A stretch of 64,000 nucleotides of DNA from Rotaria socialis (Eukaryota > Rotifera > Eurotatoria > Philodinida > Philodinidae), in contig CAJNYU010000015.1 of the NCBI GenBank assembly GCA_905331475.1, positions 62,001 through 126,000 on the forward strand, written 5' to 3'. Under the pieces are notes generated by a model. That model was not told the origin of the DNA. It saw only the letters and a list, made by a program, of their open reading frames with translations, and made no database searches. Position numbers and translations under genes: made by a program. This document shows, piece after piece, positions 1-11,394 of this stretch. Positions within the stretch are counted from its first letter, which is position 1, and the number at the start of each line of letters is the position of its first letter.

Positions 1-505
1 GCGATAAACAGCATTGGTTGTTGCAGTTGACTAACTGCAGCAGGTGTCAATGATGAACCATGAATTGATATGCCAGTAAAGAATAATGTTGATAGATTTG
101 AACAGGCCCGTACAGCTTGTAAACCACCCCAACAAAATCCGACTAAACCAAGTTGATTTTCTTTATATGATTCCTTTAACCAATCGGCAACAGTTTTAAG
201 ATCCTTGGAAATTTTCGCCCAATCATTAACCTCAGCTAGCAATGTCATAATCAAACTTGAGTTGGATGCAGCAGCCGTGCCACGATAAAAGTCCGGCATA
301 ACAACATGAACTGAGTATTCATGTGCAAGACGATCACAAAATACACGTGTTTGAGTTATATTAAAACCTCGAATATCATAAATAACAATTATTGATAGGT
401 CACTATTCGATGTTCCCACTGAATAGATGTTCAAGTCATCGACTCGAAGTACTTCACCTTTTGGATACGTTTCATTCCATAATGATCCATCGATTGTTTG
501 GCTAG
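1..505 (-). CDS. dienelactone hydrolase-like, copy A (partial)
   Basis: This is part of a dienelactone hydrolase family gene (alpha/beta hydrolase), cut by the left edge of the window. Reading right to left it encodes the start of the mature domain (SLWNETYPKGEV, then VIYDIRGFN) up to the nucleophile motif GFCWGG near base 125 and slightly beyond. The sequence from 1 to 606 appears base-for-base the same as 6824-7429, so function and frame are as described for copy B. Upstream of 606 the two diverge because copy B ends at a single N. The expected splice acceptor before the exon reads AA instead of AG here and in copy B, while copy C keeps AG. So copy A may use another 5' exon or be dead. The identity could be a very recent duplication or an assembly duplicate; I cannot tell which. 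Confidence 0.7.
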
Positions 506-606
506 TTAAAACGAAACTAAACTATTATTAACAGAAACTATTTAGAATAGATAAAATCCTACCAAAAACTTCAAGTATACCTGATTTATTGAGAAAAACT
601 CGTTGA
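1..606. repeat. duplicated block, identical to 6824-7429
   Basis: By eye every line of 1-606 matches 6824-7429 at a constant offset of 6823 bases, including intron sequence. The match stops exactly where copy B meets the single N at 7430. A true tandem duplication, or a haplotype overlap that the assembler did not merge, would both give this. Confidence 0.9.
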
Positions 607-3600
607 GAATGATGACGAAAGACGATAATATAAATTTGATAACAAACTAATGGTCCAAAGAAAATTCTTTGTAAGTAAATTCTCCACTGCATTAAATATA
701 TACAAGAAATAAAATTATAAATAAAAATATGTTCTATTATTTGCATCTAAATATTTATGTTTAGTTTCGGTGCGGATATGCATTTACAAAATACAAAAGG
801 AAAAAGAATTATTTATTGATTTTCATCGTAATAAATGTGATAATTGGATATTGATGAGTCTCATTGTACTTCGAATAAGCTGATAGTGAATACACTAATC
901 GAGCTTCTTTTTCTTCTATATTTAAAATAAAATAAATTCTTATCGTAAAATAAAACACTAAGAGTCTTTTACCTACCACGTTATATTTATTTTCACACGC
1001 TTCAATCAACGTTGTTATACAAATAAATGTTCTCTTTCTCCCGTTGTAAAAAGCGTCGCTTGAATAAGTATTCTTTATCTTACTAGGTACTTGTGTTCTC
1101 TTGATTTACAATGATTATAATATAAGTGCCATGTAAAAGCAGAAAGGAAAATATTGATCAAAATAAATCTGGTATCGGATTTCCCAGCCACTCCGATGAA
1201 AAAAAAACTATCAGTATATAAGAGAATGGTTTTAATTCAGAATTTTGTTTCGAAGGTGAAAGGACGAGACTCATCTGTTTAGTTAGATAAAAAAAAGAAA
1301 AGAAACTCATCGAAATCTGAAAGAGAATAAAATCAGTTTAATGCTCGAAGTATATAAGTAAGTTACATGCTATGAGAATCGATAAAAAGACGTTCGACTC
1401 TTTTCGCATAAAACAAATCCTTTCTACTCAGCGTTGTAACCAGGATTTTTAGACCAATAGGTAAACCTCTGTTGTGTCATATAAAACGATGGGCAAAACA
1501 CTTTTTGGTCCAACAAAGTACTGATACCGTTAAAAGTGCAAAAACAAAGAAATGTGGTCCTTTTAATGAATTGCATATCGTTCTTCGACATGACTGTTCG
1601 GCGATAGACATTCAGTCTACAGACATTTTGTCGAAAGTTCTTTTGGCGACATCTTTCATAGACAAATAAATTAGTCAACGATGTATTTTCTATATGTACT
1701 ATGAATTTCTAGGTTTTGACAACAAAACAGCGCCTCCAGATCTTTGTTTTCAACTAGCTACTCGAAAAATATTTCATTTAAAAATGTAATGATCATAATA
1801 CAAGTGGGAACAAGCGGACTTCGGTATTTCCGAAGTACAGAAAAGCACGATGAGAGCTTTACAGGTACATGAATCCGATAGAAATTTCGTCAAAATTATT
1901 TGAAAGAAAGAATCTAATCGTAACTGCAAAACATTAAAAACCATAAGATGCCTAATTCGAATTCGAATATAAATTCACATCTGAATAACTATTCACAATT
2001 CGAAAATAAATGAAAAAAAATGCGACCATTTAAAAACCATCCCAAAGCAAACGAAAAAGATCATCTAACTGGCAGTGCGTTTGAAATTTAGGAATCGATT
2101 TGGATTTATTTTTTAGGGTTTCATGGGAGGGTGTCGGCGTGGGTGCGAGGAAAGACGGACATACACAGATCTACACATGAGTAGCCTAATTCGAATTCGA
2201 TTATAAATGGAGAATGAAGTAATCATTACCACTTCGAATATAGGTCAAAAAAACGCACCCATGTTAATTGCAGCAAAAAAGAAAAAGAAAAAGTTTCATT
2301 TATAACTTTATAATTTATAAAAATCTAAATCTATTTCTGACAGTGGTGTGAAAACATGGACACCGGTTGTTTCTGCATTTATACTCGAAGTCGAATTAGA
2401 CAGCTACTCGGAGTATGGCATTTCGTACAATGTTTTTTTGATACCTGAGAGAAAGCAGAAGCTGTACAAATGCGAGGTGATAAAATGAAAAATAAACTTC
2501 TGAAAAATAATCGGAGCTCAGTATTAGTTCTCACACTGATAAAAGAAGGATAAAACTTTTTGATATATCATTTTGCAATTTGATATACGGTTACTTTCGA
2601 AGGATGCTTTTCATTTTCTGTCGGCATTTTTATTCTGAAATAAATCTCATTCAGATTCTGTGATTAATTCAAGAAAAAATTCACCTCTACTATTGAAAAT
2701 GAAGGTAGTTTTCCCGATTCATTTTCATACCACTGAAGTAAATCTCACTATCGAAAAGGTACTGCAGGTGCTGAGGTGCTGGGGGTTCCAAACCTGCACT
2801 GCCCCCCTTGGTTAGCATAGGAAAAATTCTCTCGATGATTCCTATTAAATGAATAGTTGGATTTGCCTAATGATATTTTTTATCACATATAAAAATGATT
2901 CACTTTCGATCATTCATATTTATCGTAGAGAAACAAAAAGTTGGCTCTGTTTTATGTATCAGAAATCGACTGAGTTGAAAAGTGTACTAGGATCATTTCT
3001 CTAAGATATTATTTTGTTCAATTCTGTAAGTATTATGAATATGCTAAAATGAGAAAAAAAACAGTAAAAATCCTAGAAAAAGAAAGATTGCAACTTATTA
3101 CAGTTGAATTCATTTTTGAATATTCAAAGCAAATATGAGATGAATATCGTTCATATTTACATATGCAAATGACAGTTATAGAGCAAGAGGCAATTTGTTT
3201 GGTAGTTTCGGTCTTTTTTTGATTAAACCTTTTGAAAACGTAAGATGCATAGTGAATATGTGAGTATGATTTCTTTTTTTTTCTTATTGTATAATAGTTA
3301 AATGAATCAGTGAGTAATTCAAGGATGCTTTTTATTTAACAAAAAATAATTTCATCTTTGCTTTTTTTCCAGTTTTTAATATGCATTTATAGACTGCACT
3401 TAACTCTATGCATCAACGATGTTTTGCACGTTCAAGTTCGGTTACCCGAATAAAGAAGAAAAGGTTCTCTTTTTTATTCTAGCGCACAAATGACTTTTTC
3501 TTGACATTTTTGTTATGAATTCAAGTGTTTGAATAATAAAGAGAGCTGGCAGTCTTGTTGAAATTTTATAAGAAATATGCGAGAATTTTTTTTCCACATT

Positions 3601-4809
3601 TCTATGCTCCAAGTTTTTGAAATTATAGCACCAAGGTAAATATTATGCATTACTATTCCTTTTGATAAAAATAAGTGATCAATATTTCCTCTTGCTTTTC
3701 CTTACTATTCGCACTCGTTCAAGTGCTATGATTGTGTGTGTCAATGGGCATGTAACAGTGAACTAACATTTCTCTTTAACGGCGAAAACCATTTATAGCA
3801 CATACACTAGAAAATGGACGAATAGGAGATTTTTATTCCTTCTTTTCTTTTCTTATTCCTTCGATGTTCTCATAAAAAACCTCTCATTATATATCCTACA
3901 TCTAGAAATAAAGATTTCTCTTATAGAAACACTTATACGTTCAAGTAAGGATTAGAGTGACGACAGGCTACTAAAAGAAGAAAGAGAACAAGAAAAATAA
4001 AATGTTGGTCGTCATGGATATTAGATGCACGGTCGTGGAAAGAGAAGAGGAGAAGAATAAGCCACATTCGTTCTTATTTGACGACCGAGAAGAGCTTCGG
4101 GCAAAGGTCACATTTTTCACTTTGTCACATTTTTCTATTTTTATTTCTTCTCTTTCAATACTTTTTCTTTTATCTCGAGAAGATATTAATTTTTCGAACT
4201 ATCCAATCATGATAAAGAACATGAAAGACGGCGAAAAATCTATTTATTAGTTCTCTATTTATTCTACTTAAATCTAAAATCTACATGACGAATTCGCTAG
4301 TGCATTCAATAGAATAATAGCATAAAAATTTCGATGCATAATTTTTCTTTTCTTGTTTTGTTTGCCATTTGCATTTCATTTCTATCACGCAACGGTAAGC
4401 AAATATTAATCAACAGATCAACGAATTTCTGCGAAAGCTAAATATGAAACATTGATGAAGTGCTATAAAATAAAGTTCTAAATTCGATGAAATTTTGTTT
4501 CATAAAAAATACAGAAAACAAGATTTTCTTTTCGCACAATCGATTTTAATTCCAAGTGCGTCAAATATGAGCCGAACATATTTATGAATCGTAATTAGAT
4601 ATAATCCTGCGTGTTTTGGAACCCCATTCAACACATCTATTTTTAGTCGAATAAAACAATGTGTATATTGCTTTTATGGACTGTTTAATACAATAGAATC
4701 GTTTCTTTAACATTCAGAAAAAGAAGAAGAAGAAGAAGAAGAGAAGTTATTTGAACAGAACGATAAGGCATCTGCTAGAAAAAATTGCCAGTCTAATTTT
4801 ACTTCTAGA
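607..4809. other. 4.2-kb non-coding stretch
   Basis: No convincing gene. Short open frames (for example 1424-1678 on the minus strand, 4002-4250 on the plus strand) show no recognisable domain and biased residues. The stretch holds an inverted-repeat element (2179-2409), a degenerate GTCGA-rich periodic patch (1577-1660), a telomere-like word cluster (2125-2151), a GC-rich imperfect hairpin around 2763-2806 and a GAA microsatellite near 4722-4742. Confidence 0.6.
2179..2409. mobile_element. candidate MITE with 23-bp imperfect inverted ends
   Basis: The left end GAGTAGC then CTAATTCGAATTCG is mirrored at 2377-2409 (CTAATTCGACTTCG then GCTACTC on the plus strand). The core 23 bases have about two mismatches and GAGTAGC is separated from the core by three bases on one side. 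A third copy of the CTAATTCGAATTCGAATATA end lies at 1950-1972. I see no clear target duplication, so superfamily is unassigned. Confidence 0.4.
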
Positions 4810-6487
4810 ATGCATCAAGTTCCGAATGAAACAATGAAACTTATTCCTCTTCAACCATCACCACCGATACCGTCATCAGTGTCGACCTTACTTTCAACAA
4901 ATAATTCTTTAGCACAGGATCTTCTTTGGATAAGTAAACAACAGCAACAGCATCCATCAACCCTTTCGCATCCATTGAAAAATACTATACGAGTTAATTC
5001 TCGTGGTGTCCGTTATAAATTTGATGGTAAACAATGGCGACCATTATGTGTATCACACGATGGATATGAATGTCGAAATCTAGCATATCGCTCTTCATTA
5101 TGTCAAAAGCATTTCTATAAGGTACATCTTTTTAAACGACCATACGCAAAAACTGGTCCAATGCCACAGCAACCATCATCATTATCTGGTACTCCACCAC
5201 TGGCACTAAAACGTCCGTTACCATCGGATTTTGATCATCATCAACGCCATCAAAATGAACAACAACCAAACCAACAAAGTAGCATTAATGACGAACTCGA
5301 AGAACTATCTGAAGATGATGATTCAATTGAAGTCATTGAAGATAATGATGTAAGTGGAGAAAGATATCTTTGAGACCATAGGAAATTCTGATATAAATCG
5401 ATTCATTTCATCTATCATTTAGTGCTGCTTTATTTACTTAAAATTAATAAAAATTTCATTTAGAAGCATTCAGATTAGGGATGCATACAAATCTTCAATT
5501 AGCACTCAACATTCACTTATTCATATCTAATCATATCACTAAAGAAAAATACGAAAAACTTTTCGAAAGTGCAATATCAAAACAATCTCGAATGCCTCTT
5601 TCTTTTCTCACGTGACAGAAATTATGGGGTTTGAGAATGACAAAGTAAAAGAAAAAGATTCAAAAGAGATAATTCTCGAGAGAAATCCACTGAACTATTT
5701 TTCGCATGTTGTATTTTTTTACACTTTCCTAATCTGCCACATGAATTATGCAAGCAAGTTTGTAAACAAATATCGATTATTTTAGGCAATAGTCAGTAAA
5801 CAAGATACCAGCCAGTCACAACCAGAATTCAGTTATTTTTCCATTGATGGTGATTCTGAAGAAATTTCCGAAGCGCCAATTAAACATCAAGTTAAACCAG
5901 AACCGGTATGATAGACTAAGAAAACAAAAATTTGAAAATAAAATTTTTATTTTCAGTCATTAACAACAACAACAACAATAGCAACAGCAGCAATAACAAA
6001 ACCCTATGCTAGTCGCATAGAAGGAGTAGCAAAACGATTAGATTCAACAAATACAGAATCTGTTATATCGAATGAATCTGAATCATCATCAACATCATCA
6101 TCATTATTGAATACATCGATTCCGAAAATCATCGAATCTATTCGTCTCGGTATTCCACCATTAACGCGAACAGAAGAAAAATCTGTAGCAAATGAATTAA
6201 TTTCACAATTATCAACGGACATATCATTTACAATAGGAGAACACATGGCACGTCGTCGAGCATGTGAAATAGTTTTCGATAATTATTCTCATCGAATTTT
6301 ATGTGAGAATATTGCAACAGAATGGTTTTATGACTTTCTCTTACGGAATCCACGTGTACCAATACATTTTCAAACATGGTTTTCGTCGGTCAAATCAACA
6401 TTACCATCATCGGATCAATTAATTGAAATTAAGATTTGGGAACTAGGACTTGTCACACGTTCTATTGTTCCACCATTGTCACGTTAA
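4810..6487 (+). CDS. C3Hc3H/WRC-like zinc-cluster protein, 3 exons
   Basis: I model exons 4810-5349, 5786-5905 and 5957-6487, all in phase 0, giving 396 residues. Donors are GTAAGT and GTATGA and acceptors end TTTTAG and TTTCAG. Exon 1 starts at the ATG after a GAA-rich leader. Residues 55-105 carry RGVRYKFDGKQWRPLC, a second Cys seven residues later, then C-x9-C-x2-H, resembling the C3Hc3H (KANSL2/INO80D) or plant WRC zinc cluster; this is a pattern match, not a firm family call. The rest is low complexity: poly-Q, Ser-rich and an acidic run near 165-180. The third exon ends in a helical segment of about 125 residues (from TSIPKIIESIRLG) that I do not recognise. A nuclear role is inference. 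The stop lies only about 50 bases from the convergent hydrolase gene's stop. Confidence 0.75.
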
Positions 6488-6537
6488 CAATATTTTTTAG
6501 TTTTACTGTGATTATAAACTTTTTCTCTGTCTTTGTT

Positions 6538-7328
6538 TTATAAATAAAAATCAAACGCAAACATTACAACTGTAAATAAAAGATACAGATTAAGTGATAG
6601 CGATACAGATAGATTTCTTAGCTTATCGAGATAATTTCGCACTGTTTTATGAACATCAGTGATAGCCTTGACATTATCCGGATTTGAATAATTAGCACTA
6701 GCAGCAACAAATCCATGGCGCATACTTGAATATGTATGATATTCACATTTTTTACTTATCTCCATATTTGACTCTTCAATAGCACTGGATATATCCGGTT
6801 TCAGTGCTGGATCATTGCCAGCAGCGATAAACAGCATTGGTTGTTGCAGTTGACTAACTGCAGCAGGTGTCAATGATGAACCATGAATTGATATGCCAGT
6901 AAAGAATAATGTTGATAGATTTGAACAGGCCCGTACAGCTTGTAAACCACCCCAACAAAATCCGACTAAACCAAGTTGATTTTCTTTATATGATTCCTTT
7001 AACCAATCGGCAACAGTTTTAAGATCCTTGGAAATTTTCGCCCAATCATTAACCTCAGCTAGCAATGTCATAATCAAACTTGAGTTGGATGCAGCAGCCG
7101 TGCCACGATAAAAGTCCGGCATAACAACATGAACTGAGTATTCATGTGCAAGACGATCACAAAATACACGTGTTTGAGTTATATTAAAACCTCGAATATC
7201 ATAAATAACAATTATTGATAGGTCACTATTCGATGTTCCCACTGAATAGATGTTCAAGTCATCGACTCGAAGTACTTCACCTTTTGGATACGTTTCATTC
7301 CATAATGATCCATCGATTGTTTGGCTAG
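6538..7328 (-). CDS. dienelactone hydrolase-like, copy B
   Basis: Main exon of a dienelactone hydrolase family enzyme (alpha/beta hydrolase that opens lactone or ester substrates; true substrate unknown). The catalytic triad is visible: Cys in GFCWGG, Asp in AAGNDP and His in MRHGF, in the family order. The C-terminus ends in a hydrophobic stretch (SLNLYLLFTVVMFAF), which together with the signal-peptide exon seen in copy C suggests a secreted, membrane-tethered or GPI-anchored enzyme. That is unusual for a family normally soluble and cytosolic. The expected acceptor at 7329-7330 is AA rather than AG, so the joining of a 5' exon is uncertain. The exon is interrupted upstream by an assembly N at 7430. 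It converges on the zinc-cluster gene with about 50 bases between stops. Confidence 0.82.
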
Positions 7329-7429
7329 TTAAAACGAAACTAAACTATTATTAACAGAAACTATTTAGAATAGATAAAATCCTACCAAAAACTTCAAGTA
7401 TACCTGATTTATTGAGAAAAACTCGTTGA
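6824..7429. repeat. duplicated block, identical to 1-606
   Basis: Same sequence as 1-606, ending at the single N. The next 121 bases (7431-7551) repeat 7207-7327 again with few changes, then the intron sequence diverges. Three overlapping copies around a one-base N mark an assembly junction. Confidence 0.9.
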
Positions 7430-7430
7430 N
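7430..7430. other. single-N assembly junction
   Basis: One N separates two sequences that both contain the hydrolase exon start. It is a join, not a base ambiguity, because the sequence steps back about 223 bases in homology across it. Confidence 0.9.
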
Positions 7431-7647
7431 ACAATTATTGATAGGTCACTATTCGATGTTCCCACTGAATAGATGTTCAAGTCATCGACTCGAAGTACTT
7501 CACCTTTTGGATACGTTTCATTCCATAATGATCCATCGATTGTTTGGCTAGCTAAAACGAAAATAGACAATTATAAATAGAAACAATGGATAAAATCTTA
7601 CCCAAAAGGACACCAAAAGTAACGTGCAACAACGATAGTAAATTCAT
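7431..7647 (-). CDS. dienelactone hydrolase-like, copy C 5' end (partial)
   Basis: This is the intact 5' end of the hydrolase. Exon 1 (7602-7647) encodes MNLLSLLHVTFGVLLG, a plausible signal peptide. The intron is 50 bases (GTAAGA at 7601, TTTTAG ending at 7552) and exon 2 starts at 7551 in frame with ASQTIDGSLWNE. It runs into the N at 7430, after which copy B continues the same exon. The junctional frame (one base plus two bases forming GCT) is clean. Copy B and copy C together may describe one real gene, or copy C may be a separate allele; only long reads could settle it. Confidence 0.75.
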
Positions 7648-7660
7648 GCTACTAGTTTTA

Positions 7661-9743
7661 CTTGAAAATAAATTACGTCTACACGGCAACCTTCGATGCA
7701 GTTATATAACGCTAATATATGCCTTTTAAAGGATAGAGAAGAAAAAAAATGCTATACTTTTATCCGTCAAATGGACAACAATTTATATGTATATAATAGT
7801 TACACAGTATGAAGAAGTATTAGAAAGGCGACAGCATGTTTTTTTGCAATATGAAAACAAGAAGGCTATTTTTTAAGAGAACAAAAATCATGTCGAGTCA
7901 ATGCAAAGCAAATTTACAGAAGCATTGTGTAATACATCTTGCAAGCAGAGATCATTGTCATGACATTTCTTATCGTATATGTGAAGGATATGGTAAATAG
8001 CATACCCAATCTCCTTGAATATCACGAGATAAAAATAAAACTTCTACAATGAGACGCACTGCTCTCATCGAATGTATATTTATTCTGTATTTATTTTCAG
8101 ATTGTCGTTTTAAGCCTATTTTTTGCTGATTCTAGAGCATGTATGGTAATACCTGCCAATTATTTATTAATGACCATAATATTTACAGTCATTTTACACT
8201 TTACAGAAACATGAGTCTATTTGCATTCAAATATAGAAGATTCTCTGATTTTTATAAATGAATGAAGAGTACTCCAATTCAATGTTCGGTTTAATAAGAG
8301 ATTGAGAGGAAACTAGGGCATCCTATTAATTGAATACGTTCTAATTTCTTTTTCGGTTGACTTTAGTGCACAGTCAAAAAATGTTACGGAAATCTGTTTT
8401 GAGATTTTCTCGTATTATTCTTATAAACGAGTTTTTAACTGGCGCAAAAAAATATGGTGTCATGGAGTTGAGTAGGGGTGTCAATTTACAGTTTATTTTA
8501 TTTAAATTTAACTTCATGAAAAGTTAATTTAATTTTAAATTAAATTCTATCAAGTTAAATTTAAATTAAATTTTTGAAAATTTATTTCTTGATTTAATAA
8601 ATGTTTTTAAATTTAAATTTTAAATTTAATAAATTGTTTGGATGGATACACACGATTGCTACGAGAGAAATACGTGACTTTAACAGTAGTAAATACTAAA
8701 TGAGAGGAAAACCTAGTATTTTAGGTTAATATTTATTCATAATAGTCAAAATTTCTCTACAGATTATGCAGGATCCGTCATCTTTCTTCTTCAGAATACT
8801 GGGATACTCATAAAATTATATTTAATAGCACAATTCATAGAAGAATGACTAGTTTTAAATTTAGAAAACAGGAAAAATACTCAAATTTGACTTTAAATAG
8901 TAGCAATCAAGTCAAAAACTATTTTTATCTGCTAGTTTTCAAAATTTAACTAATTTGAATTTCAAACAATTTAATTTAAATTTAGTTAAATTTAAATGAT
9001 ACAAAATTTAAAATTTAATTAAATTTAAATTTCTTGAATTTAAATTTCTTGAATTTAAATTTATTTTAAATTTAACTTTTCATTTAAAAAAAATTTAATT
9101 TATTTTAAATTTAAATGTAACACCCCTAGAGTTGAGGAATTATGAATTAAGAACATATTTTGTTCGCATTCCAACATCATACATTTATTGTAGTATTTTG
9201 AATGAGACAATTCGGATTAGTTATTCATATTGACAATACAATTATAAATCAAAGTGAAAGTCGGGAAATCACCCTTACGCGCCTACTCCAAGGCCATTAG
9301 CGGTTGAAGAGATTGCTACTCTCTTTAATTCTCATTGCTTTTTCATGTCTACATTGAATCCGACTGTAATTTATATTTTTTTGTGCGGTTCATTGAAGTT
9401 TCAACTAGTGGATGTTTTCCTTTCTATGATTCATATTTTGTTTTTTTTGCCTTCAGTAATGAAATTGCGATCTTTTTATTGGCAATGAAAATAAAAACTC
9501 CTCTACTATAGTTGTTTTTTTCTTTTATTTTGTTGCGGAAAACAATTAAGTCACTTAGAGAAAGTGTGAATGGAACGGTTGTCAACCTTCAGATGCATTT
9601 AATTGTCGTTTCTAACGTTTTTCGCTTTGCAAAAAATCCATGGTAAACGTGTTGTTGTATATGTTAACGTCTGACAGACATTAACAACAACAAAAAAATG
9701 GTACATTGCACAGAAGAAAAAACTTAATAGTAAAAGAGAAAGA
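7661..9743. other. intergenic region containing a hAT-type MITE
   Basis: Apart from the element at 8473-9128, I see no gene. A short upstream ATG (9689) precedes the next gene's start and closes after nine codons. Confidence 0.6.
8473..9128. mobile_element. hAT-type MITE, 656 bp
   Basis: The ends read TAGGGGTGTCAATTTACAG on the left and, reverse-complemented, TAGGGGTGTTACATTTAAA on the right. The element is flanked by the exact 8-base duplication GAGTTGAG (8465-8472 and 9129-9136). An 8-base target duplication plus short inverted ends is diagnostic of the hAT superfamily. The subterminal 100-200 bases on each side are built of AAATTTAAATTT words able to fold back. The centre (about 8640-8900) is unrelated sequence without an open frame. 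It is non-autonomous, and the perfect duplication suggests a young insertion. Confidence 0.9.
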
Positions 9744-11394
9744 ATGGCAACATCAAGAGTCAGCAATGGTACAATATTATCAGCGAGTAGAAATGAGCGT
9801 CGCCAAGTACAAGCACGTATACGTGCAATTCAACAGCGAACTAGTAACTCTATTGTTGAGCATGATAACAAGAATAGTTCGTTATTCTTTATTAGATGCT
9901 TTAAACGAAGAACTATCTCATTCGTCATCAATGGCGAATACAGCTGTTCGCGATATTGAACAAACGTATATGGCAATTACTAGCGAATTTCAAGAGCAAC
10001 GTGATCAACTCTTAAGACGTATTCATCATATTAAACAAAATATTCAACAGTAAATTTATTTTTATTTGATATTTAATCTTCAAATTTAGTTTCATAGATC
10101 CACTAGTGAACTTAATGGTATACGTAAAAATTTACGTTCAACAGAATCATTTCACTTACCAGAAAGGTAAAATAAAAAATAGCGTTTTCCTTCCTTTACA
10201 AAACAAATGTACATCATAGTACGTCACGACAATTAGCTGATATGGAAGTACACGAAATGAACGCAATGGTTGATGATATTGAACGTGTTCTAAGTAATAT
10301 AGCACAACAACTAAAACAGGTAGATAGATAGTATACGTAAATGCGTACATTATATTCTCAGTGAATTTATTCTGTAGTATCGTTTTCAACCTGCGCATGG
10401 ATATGCATCGGGTAAAACACTCGGTAAAATAAGTGTTGATAAAAATGCCAATCGCAGAGAGAGTGGATTATCGTCATCAAAATTAATAATGACACCAAAT
10501 AATCCATACAATCTTATATCCGTACATAAATTATTTACAGTCGACTTAGATATATCTGCTGAATGGATTGTTTCATCGATGGTAGATCGTCTATTTTTAT
10601 GTAATAGCGAAGGTGAAGTACGTATTTTCTCGTATTCTCGCCGACTTCGTCGACAACCGTTATTAACTGAGCGTTTTCATTTATCAACTATACGTCTTAT
10701 TTCGTCATTCACAGCTACACACGATTATTTAATTTCATTCGAAACTGATACGCATACAATTGCACTGCATACACATCATGGTGCATTACTTGTTCGTTTA
10801 GATTTTCCCTACGATCCGATTATGATCGTTCGCTGTGATTATTTCACTAAAAATCAACTCTGGTCATGCAGTCGTACGAAACGTCAATGTTTTCAATTTA
10901 GTGTAAATCATGCAACAAAAGAAATACTTCCAATGGAACAACTAGATTTTAAACGTCCAGTAGCCGGCATTGTAATTGATCCTGTCGGCATATCAAGTGA
11001 TGACCACGATCGCATTGGTATACATGATATTAATAACGTAACAACTGATCGGCTATTAATTTATACAAATAATCAAAATACGATTATACCTCTTGATTCA
11101 ATAAAATATGCTGATCGACATCTAACATCTCAAATAGATCGTGTTTTATTAGTACCGAAACAGCCGAACTTAATTGTTATGCTTTATGCACCACAATCAA
11201 CAATAACAAATCTGCATGAAGTTGTTATTGTTGACATCGAATCACAACCAGCACAAATACTTCAACGTTTACAAGAACCAAACGGGATAAAAAATATTGA
11301 TGTAACGCTAAATGGCGAAATAGTTTATAGTGTTACACCACCTGCAAATAAACGAATAGTACCAAAACTACATATTTACAGTTTAGTTAATTAA
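9744..11394 (+). CDS. coiled-coil plus beta-propeller-like protein, 5 exons
   Basis: Five exons (9744-9843, 9896-10049, 10098-10166, 10220-10319, 10378-11394) joined by introns of 48-58 bases give 479 residues in one frame. The first four exons encode a charged, heptad-like helical region (for example NEELSHSSSMANTAV, EQRDQLLRRIHHIKQ, EMNAMVDDIERVLSN), probably a coiled coil of about 140 residues. The last exon (about 338 residues) shows repeating short beta-strand blocks such as RLFLCNSEGEVRIFSY, HTIALHTHHGALLV and RLLIYTNNQNTIIPL. This resembles a WD/NHL-type propeller without clear signature residues. The layout recalls TRIM-type proteins that have lost a RING, but I see no zinc ligands. 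An AATAAA run follows at about 11455. Function unknown. Confidence 0.8.

Noticed and set aside
528-746. Minus-strand frame considered as an alternative first exon of hydrolase copy A
   Set aside because: It has a GT donor, but the phase does not join the hydrolase exon correctly with the available acceptor; only transcripts could rescue it.
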